A DNA stretch of 64,000 nucleotides from Physella acuta (Eukaryota > Mollusca > Gastropoda > Physidae): NCBI RefSeq assembly GCF_028476545.1, contig NW_026733009.1:104939-168938 (forward strand), in the 5' to 3' direction. Every line of letters begins with the position of its first letter. Within the stretch, counting starts at the first letter, position 1. A program made the position numbers and the translations under genes. Below are positions 22,301-34,932 of the stretch, piece by piece. The notes beneath the pieces were generated by a model. The model searched no databases, was not told where the DNA came from, and saw only the letters and a program-made list of their open reading frames with translations.

Positions 22301-25300
22301 TAATTGTAAAAGGCCTACTGGTAGGCTTACAAAATACATAAACCTACTTACTACTAGCCTAATCATTGAGCATAAATATAAATTTATGTTATATATCTAT
22401 AACTTACACTATACTTTGTGCAAGTTTTTAAACAAAATATTTTCCTCCCAAGTTTATTTTATTGACATTGTAAAAATGATTAACTTTAATATGGGTAATA
22501 ATATTACGTAATTACAATAAAGCACACTCTTATTCTGATCAGACACATTTGTAACAAGGCTAATTCTTTAGCAAAAAGGATTAAGATATTTAAAATAACA
22601 AGAAATATAATTATAATGAGATAGGCTTATATTTTTGGAATAGAGTAGGCCTATGGTATTGCACATAAATTACATAACATCTTTTAAGAAGTTACATAAT
22701 CACAAATTTACTATAGCATTCTTGTCTTTGTATTGAAAAACTTGATTAGTTATATTTTCTTCTAGTAGGCTATTAACTTGAAGTTTACTGACAATAAGCA
22801 AAAGTGATTTTAAAACAAATTCATGGTATATTTTGAGCAAAGGGTGGGATTACATAACCTTAACATTTGATAGTTATGTAACAATGTTGGACCATTTTAA
22901 ATCTACCATTATCTTGAGCTTATACAAATGTCATATTTTAGATTAAAACAGCGTTACATTTAAAAGAATGACTTCTTATCACATTGATTATTAGATGTTT
23001 AAAAAAATTGAAAGGGGGATATTACATAATCTATGAGATTAGTAGGTTGAGTAATCGAATGACACTTTTTAAAATAGCATCATTGGATTCAGCATACAAA
23101 AATCTATAAAATGTCTTAAAATTACATCAATTGATAAAGTATTCTGGCTTTTATACCACTTTTAGTGAAAAACGCTTAAAAATTTGGTCCATACCCTCCC
23201 AGTATTTTTCCTCTTTCAGGGTCTACCCCGGTTGTCTGAAAAAACTGCTGTTTTTTAATGACTAAAAAAATCATAACTTTTTTGTTTATGGTCAGATTTT
23301 GAAAATTCAAACTGATCTGTAATCAGATTGACAGCCCCTATCCAAATATGTAACTATTATATTGTTTTACTGAAATTAAATTTTTGCATTGGCCTAGCTA
23401 GTTCTGAACTGAGAGTTATTTCAATTGCCAGATGAGAGTATGCTGTGTGATGACTACATTGGAATAGACATGCCATTTGTTAATTAGCCTTCCATTGAAG
23501 CATGAACTGAGAGTTATTTCAATTGCCAGATGAGAGTATGCTGTGTGATGACTACATTGGAATAGACATGCCATTTGTTAATTAGCCTTCCATTGAAGCA
23601 TGAACTGAGAGTTATTTCAATTGCCAGATGAGAGTATGCTGTGTGATGACTACATTGGAATAGACATGCCATTTGTTAATTAGCCTTCCATTGAAGCATG
23701 AACTGAGAGTTATTTCAATTGCCAGATGAGAGTATGCTGTGTGATGACTACATTGGAATAGACATGCCATTTGTTAATTAGCCTTCCATTGAAGCATGAA
23801 CTGAGAGTTATTTCAATTGCCAGATGAGAGTATGCTGTGTGATGACTACATTGGAATAGACATGCCATTTGTTAATTAGCCTTCCATTGAAGCATGAACT
23901 GAGAGTTATTTCAATTGCCAGATGAGAGTATGCTGTGTGATGACTACATTGGAATAGACATGCCAGAACAAGCCCTGTGCTTCTGCTGTACTGTCCGCCT
24001 GCAGACCTCCCACATCATCAGAGAGATGTCTGGTGTTGATGAAGCTACAAGTGAATTTACTTCTCGACATTCATTAGAGTGGAAGTTTCTATTTCTTGAT
24101 CACAGGTCTTTTTCTTTTCAGTGTCTTAGGACTTAACTGGATATGTTGTAATAGATTTAACTGGCTATATTGCAATATAACTTACCTGGACATGTGAGTT
24201 ATCTAACTTTTGTTATGTTATCATCTAACTTATGAATGTTCTCTTTCAGAGCCCCACCCATCATTGGCTACTTGCCCTTTGAAGTGCTGGGTACATCAGG
24301 CTATGACTACTACCATCCAGATGACCTTGAGGTTGTTTCAACATGTCATGAACAATGTGAGTCCTTAATGGTTTGTGGATAAATGTCCTCTGGCCTCGGA
24401 TGTAATGTCGGATTGTAACATTACATGACAGGACTATAGGCACACTATGCACCTTATCACAGGAATCTGCTTTATCCATTTGACAAAAATTTTCCGACCC
24501 ATGCAAAATCGATATTTTTCCCCCAACCTACCTTTTTCAAAGAAAATCAGAAATCTTCTTCGTCAATCTACTTTTCTGTTAAACTAAAAAAAAAGATGTA
24601 TTTGAAGACCTATTTTATGAAACCAAAATGTGCTGATACTAGAGTTTGTGGAAAATCTAGTAATGTGAGTTTTAGATCTCAAAAAGTGGTTTAAATAAAA
24701 GTCTGGAACTTAATTTTAGAACTAAAACACAGAGGTGCGTATTTTTGAACGAACAAAAAGTCTATTGGATTAACTCCAATTGTTTTCTCCCACGTAAGAA
24801 GGATCGCATGGGTCTACACTGCATCACCTGAATGTTGACGTAGTTATAATGTCGTGGGGGGTGTTAGTCTACAGCATGTCAACTTATTGTGACCCTGTGA
24901 ATGTGCTATTAATTTTTATATATTGTTATTTGTTGAAAGTATGATCGCACATGGACACTGTATAGGCCTACCACCCGACATTATCCACTATTTTTTTTAT
25001 CCAGTTATTCAGAGGTTGCAGGTAGTCAGAAAAAAATATTTTTTATTGTATGGAGAGCTGGGTGGGGCTGTAGACCAAACTTTTTGTGCTTTGTCTATCT
25101 GGCTATTAATGATATAGGTAGAGGGTAAAATTCCGTTAGTTAATGTGACGTTATTTATTAACGTCTGCCAGTCTATCATAGACCCAATGCAATAAAAATA
25201 ACTATTCTAGTGTAACTCTAGAATTATACTAGTGTAACTCTAGCAGAGATGTAACTTTTCCATTGTTACGGAATGGCTTTTTCTATTAATTTTAAACTGA

Positions 25301-28300
25301 CTGTAAGTCTCCAATCTAACTCAAGTTGTATAAGAAACATCCCACACTTAGCTTTAACAATGTTATTGACAGTGATGCTGCTGGGGAAAGGAACGTCCAA
25401 GTTTTACAGATTTTTGACCAAAGGCCAGCAATGGATTTGGCTACAGACCCGTTACTTTATAACCTACCACCAGTGGAGCTCTAAACCTGAGTTTATTGTC
25501 TGCACCAACACTGTTGTAGGGTAAGTTGATCTTTTCATTTTCCTCTAGATATAAAGTTGATCTTTTCATTTTCCTCTAGATATAAAGTTGATCTTTTCAT
25601 TTTCCTTTAGTTATAAAGTGGATGTTCTCATTTTCCTCTAGATATAAAGATGATGTTCTTTTTTCTAGATATAGCAGTGTAAGAAAGCAGCTACGCCAGG
25701 ATATGGGATATGTTGAAGTGGATCAGGCGTCAAATGTCAACACTCATGCATCCAATGTCAATAATCAGACATCAAATGCCAACACTGAGAGCACTGCCAC
25801 AGTGCAGGAGACTCAGCAGGAAGCTCATGTGACATCTGTCAGCCAGTCAGATAAAGTTGCCAGCATTGTACAGTCGCCTGATGTTGCTTCAAGTTAGTTA
25901 TTTAAATATAAACCAGTTTTTATTTCCATTGATGTGTCAGTTAACTTTTGACTTATATTGATGTGTCAATTAACCTTTGACTTCTATTGATGTGTCAGTT
26001 AACCTGTGACTTCCATTGATGTGTCAGTTAACCTGTGACTTCCATTGATGTGTCAGTTAACCTGTGACTTCCATTGATGTGTCAGTTAACCTGTGACTTC
26101 CATTGATGTGTCAGTTAACCTGTGACTTCCATTGATGTGTCAGTTAACCTGTGACTTCCATTGATGTGTCAGGTCAGCATTCAGACAGTGAGTGCCCCCA
26201 ACAGCCCCACTCCACCAAAAGAGAGAGCTGTACACGTGTCAACAGCCAGCTCCAGTCCCTGCTACAGCTCCACCTCCAGCGTTCAGGCCAGGCTAGCATC
26301 TCTACTACAGCAGCCTTGACCCACTCACAGGGCACCACACTGGCCTCATCCTCTGCCCAAACTAAGGTTAGCTCTTTTTTATATAGGTGATGGGGTAAAG
26401 TATGACTGGAGGATGGTATGACTGAAGTAAGGTATGACTGGAGGATGGTATGACTGGAGTAAGGTATGACTGAAGTAAGGTATGACTGAAGTAAGGTATG
26501 ACTAGAGGATGGTATGACTGGAGGATGGTATGACTGGAGGATGGTATGACTGGAGGATGGTATGACTGAAGTAAGGTATGACTGAAGTAAGGTATGACTG
26601 GAGGATGGTATGACTGAAGTAAGGTATGACTGAAGTAAGGTATGACTGAAGTAAGGTATGACTGAAGTAAGGTATGACTGAAGTAAGGTATGACTGGAGG
26701 ATGGTATGACTGAAGTAAGGTATGACTGAAGTAAGGTATGACTGAAGTATGGTATGACTGAAGTAAGGTATGACTGAAGTAAGGTATGACTGAAGTAAGG
26801 TATGACTGGAGTATGGTATGACTGAAGTAAGGTATGACTGAAGTAAGGTATGACTGAAGTAAGGTATGACTGAGCCTGTAATATTTGTACAGGTCAGCAG
26901 CAGCTGCAAGTCCACCGTGCCCAGCCCTGTCCAGCAAGTGAGTGTCGGACATGCCATGGCTAGTGTTGTTCCTGTCATGGCTGCCATCTCTACTAGTCTG
27001 GTCACTATGACACCCAGCCACAGGGTAGGAAAAACATTTTTTCATTGATGTAACATTTTTTCATTGCTTTAAGATTTAAAAAAAATAATATGTCTATTCC
27101 TATTTCTCTTCATGTGTCAGCATTTTTTTATCATTGTGTCAACACATCTTGTCAATGTGTCAACACATCTTGTCATTGTGTCAACACATGTTGTCAATGT
27201 GTCAAGACATTTTGTCATTGTATCAAGATATTTTGTCATTGTGTCAATACATTGTATCAGCACATTTTGTTTTTATGTCAGCATAATTTGTCATTGTGTC
27301 AACACATTGTATCAGCACATTTTGTTTTTATGTCAGCATAATTTGTCATTGTGTCAACACATTGTATCAGCACATTTTGTTTTTATGTCAGCATAATTTG
27401 TCATTGTGTCAACACATTTTATCAGCACATTTTGTTTTTATGTCAGCATAATTTGTCATTGTGTCAACACATTTTATCAGCACATTTTGTTTTTATGTCA
27501 GCATAATTTGTCATTGTGTCAACACATTTTATCAGCACATTTTGTTTTTATGTCAGCATAATTTGTCAATGTGTCAACACATTGTATCCGCACATTTTGT
27601 TTTTATGTCAGCATAATTTGTCATTGTCAACTCATTTGTCATGGGTGTAATATTTGCTTTTCAGCTACAGAGTTCAGCCCCGTCAAGTTGTCAGACATCA
27701 GCTGTTGTGTCATCTCCTCTCACCTCTGTGTCTCGTTCTGACCAATCAGTGAGTCCTATTTGTTCTGACCAATCAGTGAGTCCTATTTGTTCTGACCAAT
27801 CAGTGAGTCCTATTTGTTCTGACCAATCAGTGAGTCCTTTTTGTTCTGACCAATCAGTGAGTCCTATTTGTTCTGACCAATCAGTGAGTCCTATTTGTTC
27901 TGACCAATCAGTGAGTCCTATTTGTTCTGACCAATCAGTGAGTCCTATTTGTTCTGACCAATCAGTGAGTCCTATTTGTTCTGACCAATCAGTGAGTCCT
28001 ATTTGTTCTGACCAATCAGTGAGTCCTATTTGTTCTGACCAATCAGTGAGTCCTATTTGTTCTGACCAAATTATGTTTATATTCCCTGCTTAAGTCCCAA
28101 ATATTCTTGTCAGTACCAGACAGGCCTGATCCTAACACCAGCTCAACAGCTGCTGCACGAGCAGTTGGTCCACAAGTCTGAGCAGCTCCAGAGTGCCATA
28201 CAGAGGCAACAGGAGGAGCTCCGCCTCATCAAAGAACAGCTGGCATATGCCCAAAATACCAGCCAGATGACCACTCACAGGCAGCAAACACACCATCACC

Positions 28301-31300
28301 AACAGCAGCAACTGCAGCCACAACAGCAACAGTATATTCTACAGCAACAGCTTGGTAAGTCTGCATGAAAAACAGATGGTGTTTATGGAGTATTGGTTTG
28401 TGGCTTACATAGTGGACACCCACTTACTTGAAATGCACCGTTGCATTGTGTTTTTAAATCAGGGCTATCCCAACAGCCAATGCTATTGGCCCCTACAAGT
28501 ACATCCAGTCAACTGGCTATGATGGGGACCAGTGCCAACCATATTTTCTTGTCACCTGTGAGAGGCATGGATACACACCACCAACAGGTGCAACAGTTTC
28601 AGCAACAGCAGCTGCTGCTACAGCAGGATGCAGGTAACTTACTGGTTTGCCTTTACTAAAGATAGATCACACTTTGTATTCCCATGTCAGCGTTATCTAA
28701 GTTTCCTCTTTTAACTTTTTCTGTTTCAGTAAAATAGTCTGGCTAAAAAAAATCTCTATTTTTTCTGTAAGAATAATCAGGGTTCCCACAGAGCCAGGAA
28801 ATTGGGAAAAAATCTGGGAATTTTAAGATAAAATTTCCCGGAAAAGAATTTTCCGGCAGGGAAAACAGTTGAATAGTTGGGAAATCTTCATAATAGCCAG
28901 GAATTTTTTTTCATTCCCCAAATATGGTGAGATTTGGACTAGCCTATTTAGCCTTATGTAGTCTGTCCAGTTCTCAGCCTTATGTAGTCTGTCCAGTTCT
29001 CAGCCTTATGTAGTCTGTCCAGTTCTCAGCCTTATGTAGTCTGTCCAGTTCTCAGCCTTATGTAGTCTGTCCAGTTCTCAGCCTTATGTAGTCTGTCCAG
29101 TTCTCAGCCTTATGTAGTCTGTCCAGTTCTCAGCCTTATGTAGTCTGTCCAGTTCTCAGCCTTATGTAGTCTGTCCAGTTCTCAGCCTTATGTAGTCTGT
29201 CCAGTTCTCAGCCTTATGTAGTCTGTCCAGTTCTCAGCCTTATGTAGTCTGTCCAGTTCTCAGCCTTATGTAGTCTGTCCAGTTCTGGTTGTTTAGAGTC
29301 AAGCTGTACAAAACTAGTCTCACTGTATTATTGCCTTGCTAAAAAAAATTTTTTTTTTTTCAGTTAGAGTAACATTGTCTGTCCACTGTCACACTTTTCC
29401 CAAAATGTCGTATAAAATTGAAAAATGTATTTGAAGACTATTTTAAGTATGAAACAGAAATGTGCCAATGCATGCCTAGCTGTCGTTCAATTACTTAACA
29501 CAACTTTACAAACATTAGCTACAGGAACCACCATAAGGTCCACGACAAAATCCAGAAAAACACTTGCCTGAATGCTGTTTGCCTGAAGGCCGTTTTCCCG
29601 AATGGACACTTACCCGAATGGACAATTGCGCAAATGGGACATGATTGGACACTTGAGCAAATGGACATTTGCACAAATGGACACTTGCAAAAATGGACAC
29701 TTGCACAAATGGACACTTGCACAAATGGACACTTGCACAAATGGACACTTGCACAAATGGACACTTGCACAAATGGACACTTGCACAAATGGACACTTGC
29801 AAAAATGGACACTTGCACAAATGGACACTTGCACAAATGGACACTTGCACAAATGGACACTTGCACAAATGGACACTTGCACAAATGGACACTTGCACAA
29901 ATGGACACTTGCACAAATGACACTTGCACAAATGGACACTTGCACAAATGGACACTTGCACAAATGACACTTGCACAAATGGACACTTGCACAAATGGAC
30001 ACTTGCACAAATGGACACTTGCACAAATGGACACTTGCACAAATGGACACTTGCACAAATGACACTTGCACAAATGGACACTTGCACAAATGGACACTTG
30101 CACAAATGGACACTTGCACAAATGACACTTGCACAAATGGACACTTGCACAAATGGACACTTGCACAAATGGACACTTGCACAAATGACACTTGCACAAA
30201 TGGACACTTGCACAAATGGACACTTGCACAAATGGACACTTGCACAAATGGACACTTGCACAAATGGACACTTGCACAAATGGACATTTGCACAAATGGA
30301 CACTTGCACAAATGGACACTTGCACAAATGGACACTTGCACAAATGACACTTGCACAAATGGACACTTGCCTGAATGGGAAAACGTCCGCCTCCTGTCAC
30401 CATAACTCACACCTCACCCACTCCCACGGTTGCTCTGATGGTGAGGTCTTCAATAACACATGACCATACCATCACAGTTATGTTCAGCTTGTCTCAGTTC
30501 TTAGTACTGTTATTTAATTCTTTTATTTTGATGTTGTTTTTTCCCACGTTTTCTTTAACTTGCTTTCACGTCTGTTTGTTTGTTTGTTTGTCTTTCCATC
30601 AAATCTTGCGATCGAAATTTCGGGCACTTCCCAGTTAGCTATTGCGCTGAAATTTTCAGGGAAGCTTTGTTTCCGATTACAATACAATATTCAATTATTA
30701 TTATTACTAAATTGATCCATGGAAAAATTTTATTGATCATTTTAGACTCCTATTGATTTGTACAAAAAAGGGACATAACCTAGTAATTGTAATTTGATAA
30801 AAACAAGGTTTGGTACTTTCCCTCTTCTGCGATTGAGACAGAACAAGAAAGGGTCTCTCATCTTGCTAAGCAGAAAGAACGAACTGATGCTGCACTTGCG
30901 ATTGAGACAGAACAAGAAAGAGTCTCTCGTCTTGCTAAGCAGAAAGAATGAACTGATGCTGCACTTGCGATTGAGACAGAACAAGAAAGGGTCTCTCGTC
31001 TTGCTAAGCAGAAAGAAAGAACTGATGCTGCTCTTGCGATTGAGACCGAAGAAGAAAGGGTCTCTCGCCAAGCAAAAGACAGAAAGCATCATGCTACTGC
31101 TCGTCAAGACAAAGAAAGGCATGAAGCAGAATTGCAACGTTGACGCACTGCTTGCGCCCAACGTTCGGCAGCAATGAAAACATTTTTCGACACAATAAAC
31201 ACTTGTGATATTTGTCATAAGCAGTGCTATCCTAATCAGGTGACAAAATATCACATGCTTGCTTCTAAGGGATACCTTCCCCCTGAGCTTGCGCAAAAAA

Positions 31301-34300
31301 CTGTGCTAGAAGTTTGTCACCGATGTAACTCGCACTTGCGCAACAATAAGAAGAACATGGCTCCGTCGAAAGCCTACTGGAATAACCTTGATACTGGTGA
31401 AGTTCCCGACGTAATTGTCAATTTGAGTGAGTCTGAATACAGACTTTTACATCGTATAAATCCATACATTAAAATTATCAAGTTTAATGGCCGCTTTGGC
31501 CAATATGGATTTACGGGTCAGGCTATTCTAATTGCGTGACTTTCCCATTTCTCGCCAGCGCATTTAAGTGAATGCGAGAAGATAAAATCGATAGCAAGAT
31601 TTGAATGCAAACAAACAGACAAAGACTAAAAAGTAGAATACAATTTAAAAAAACCACGTTTTCTGATTGAACTAAAAAGTAGAAAATAAATGCTATATAA
31701 ATGCAATATAAATGAAAAACGTGGGGCGCCGAAGTAAAAGTTTTTTATCGGTCATTGTTAATATAAGATGTAAAAGTTATATTACTATTGATTAGATAAT
31801 ACTATTGAGTTTTATTAGGGAGCTTGTAGAGAGTCAACAGTATTAGAAACTGTAAGAAAATCACGGCGCCCCACGTTTTTCATTTTTTGTCATAATGTGC
31901 ACGCAGTTTGCGATCGCTTATAGTAGAGTGATCGCTTGCATTATTGTGATGTATAGCATTTATTTTCTACTTTTTAGTTCAATCAGAAAACGTGGGTTTT
32001 TAAACTTTTTTTAATGATAATTATTGAAATTTCTATAAGCTAGTCTACGGTTCGACATCTGTACAGAAATGTGAAATGGCTGTAGTCAGATAAATGTGGT
32101 GTAAGATAAGCTACGAACACTAAAGTCCTACTGCCACACACATTTGGCTACTTCTATTTACAGGGATGTGACTTCCCATTTTTAGGGGAAATCCGATTTT
32201 TCTTTTTCAGCTTCAATTTACCTCCACTGATTTCATTTTCTCCTAAATTTTTCCGCCGCATTTTAGATTTTTGACGATTTTTTTTTTAGGAAGTTTTAAA
32301 AATTCGAAAACAAACCACCAAAACAACAAAGAAACTGAAATGACTTATACACAAACAGCCCACGCGCGCATTCCACATATTCCTATGAAATTCAAATTTT
32401 ACTTTAATTAGGTCAAACTGACCTAAACATTAAATTGCAATTAAACAAGACTTTGTATTATTTTAGAGTAACTTAAACCTGTTTGATTAAAAATATTAGC
32501 TATATTAAACAGATAATTAGTACACTAATGTTGTGAGTATGCTTTAACTGCGTTTAAAAATATAGAGAAAACTACATTGAGGTTTTTTTTTCTATAAAAA
32601 AGTCTAATATAATTATCATGGTCTGGTCACATAATAGTCACATTTACATTACTATAAAATCTCCATGAAGTATTGTCAACTATAAAAAGAATGAATAGGA
32701 AAAAGACGCCTTAAATTGATTCTGGCCTACCCCTTTTCTATTCCTCCCCTCCTGCTTAAAAAAAACTTATTTTTTTGGTTTTTTCGGGAGGGGGGGGGAT
32801 GTGGAAGGGATTCCTTACATGTAGCATTGAACTTTGTTATATTGGCGAGATTGATTGAAGGATGATTTTGAAAAGCTATCTGATGGTTTCTTGCCCAGGT
32901 CAGTCGGTGCTCCTGTCCAGTCCACAACTGATGGCCTCTAGCAACAACCACATCTTTCTGTCCCCCATCAACATGGATCTACTGGGCACCCAGCAGCAGA
33001 CGCCAGCCCTACATTTCCTGGGGGTTGCATGCACCACAGCAGAAACCAGCTCCAACAACCTTGACCTCTCAGATTCTTGCTGAACTTTCTAACTTTGGTG
33101 TCCCATTTGAACAGGTTATTCATTGTTCATATCTAATTTACACTTTTTGTAGAATGACAGAGCAATGTTTGACAAAAGAAATTGTGTGTGTGTAATCTTA
33201 CATTGTGTGTGTGATCGTACATTGTGTTTGTGCGAGTGCTGCTGTTGAAATGATAAAAAATCTTTTGTCATCATTCACATGACCAGCTGGCACAGGTTTC
33301 AGTTACCTGGCTAATTGTATTTAAGCTCCTGTATCACTTTTTTACTGGTGATTTATACTTCCATACATGCATCCCATTCTTTTCTTGTTTTAAAAAAATT
33401 AGACTTTGTTTTGTGCAGAAAACTTTGCTTTGTTTGAGTTAGCACAGTGTCCAAAAAACTAAATTCTTTTTGTCCCCTAAAGTTCCCTTATTTTTTCTTG
33501 TACCGAAGCTCTACTGATGGGAGAAATGTTTTAAACTTTAATTTGAAATCTAGAATATAAAACTGTCAACCTCTAATTTTGAATCCTAGATTTTAAAACT
33601 GTCAACCTCTAATTTTGAATCCTAGATTTTAAAACTGTCAACCTCTAATTTTGAATCCTAGATTTTAAAACTGTCAACCTCTAATTTTGAATCCTAGATT
33701 TTAAAACTGTCAACCTCTAATTTTGAATCCTAGATTTTAAAACTGTCAACCTCTAATTTTGAATCCTAGATTTTAAAACTGTCAACCTCTAATTTTGAAT
33801 CCTAGATTTTAACACTGTCAACCTCTAATTTTGAATCCTAGATTTTAAAACTGTCAACCTCTAATTTTGAATCCTAGATTTTAACACACTAATAAAGATA
33901 TCCTCTAGATGCAAGACATAATTGTGTGTTGATGTGGATGGAGGACATTTTTTGTTTTTCACCTCAGTCTGCTGAAGACATTTTTTGCTCAAGTTGTAGG
34001 GTTGTTGAGCTGAAGGTTTCTGTAGCTGTATTCAAATGTTGTTGTCATTTTTTGGTGGTTTCCTCTTGTATACAGCCTGTTTAAAATTGATGTTTTATGA
34101 CCTTGACCTCTAACCCTGTTGTGTATAAATTATTTTCAGACCACTGCTGTTTGTTGTAAATATTTTCCCAAGACTATAGACTTACATTTTGACTTGGATG
34201 CTTTGTAGAAGCCTTGATTTGATATCTTGTGGTTGCTTGTATTTGTTGTCGTCTTGTATTTGTTGGTGTCTTGTATTTGTTGATGTCTTGTATTTGATGG

Positions 34301-34861
34301 TGTCTTGTATTTGATGGTGTCTTGTATTTGTTGATGTCTTGTATTTGATGGTGTCTTGTATTTGTTGGTGTCTTGTATTTGATGATGTCTTGTATTTGAT
34401 GGTGTCTTGTATTTGTTGGTGTCTTGTATTTGATGGTGTCTTGTATTTGTTGATGTCTTGTATTTGTTGGTGTCTTGTATTTGATGGTGTCTTGTATTTG
34501 ATGGTGTCTTGTATTTGTTGGTGTCTTGTGATTATAGCTGTAATTCACTCTACAACTAACACTAGACCAGTTAACTTCTGTACATTCATCCAAAAACCTT
34601 CAAGTTAAGTATAATTTTTTTTAGCTGGAAGGGGTGAAGAGGCCTGCTTGTAAAAATACAATATAATTGTATACAAATTAATACACATTGTATTTTCAGG
34701 AATACAATATTTAAAAGACCAAACTTTTATAACTGCCTTTAAATTTAAACAAAATTGTAGGAAAGGTTTTTTTTTATTTGGCGTACATAAATGATATAAA
34801 TGTTAGCTTGGATAGTTGTTACTGCTTTTCCACTAAGCAATTCTATTTTATACACCCCCCC

Positions 34862-34932
<71 letters not shown>

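Noticed and set aside
29515-30410. Several long open frames on both strands (up to 294 codons)
   Set aside because: They are produced by the 16 bp minisatellite lacking stops in some frames. No start context, splice logic or family match.
34876-34926. TATA box
   Set aside because: It is a long (TA)n microsatellite in the last CLOCK intron.
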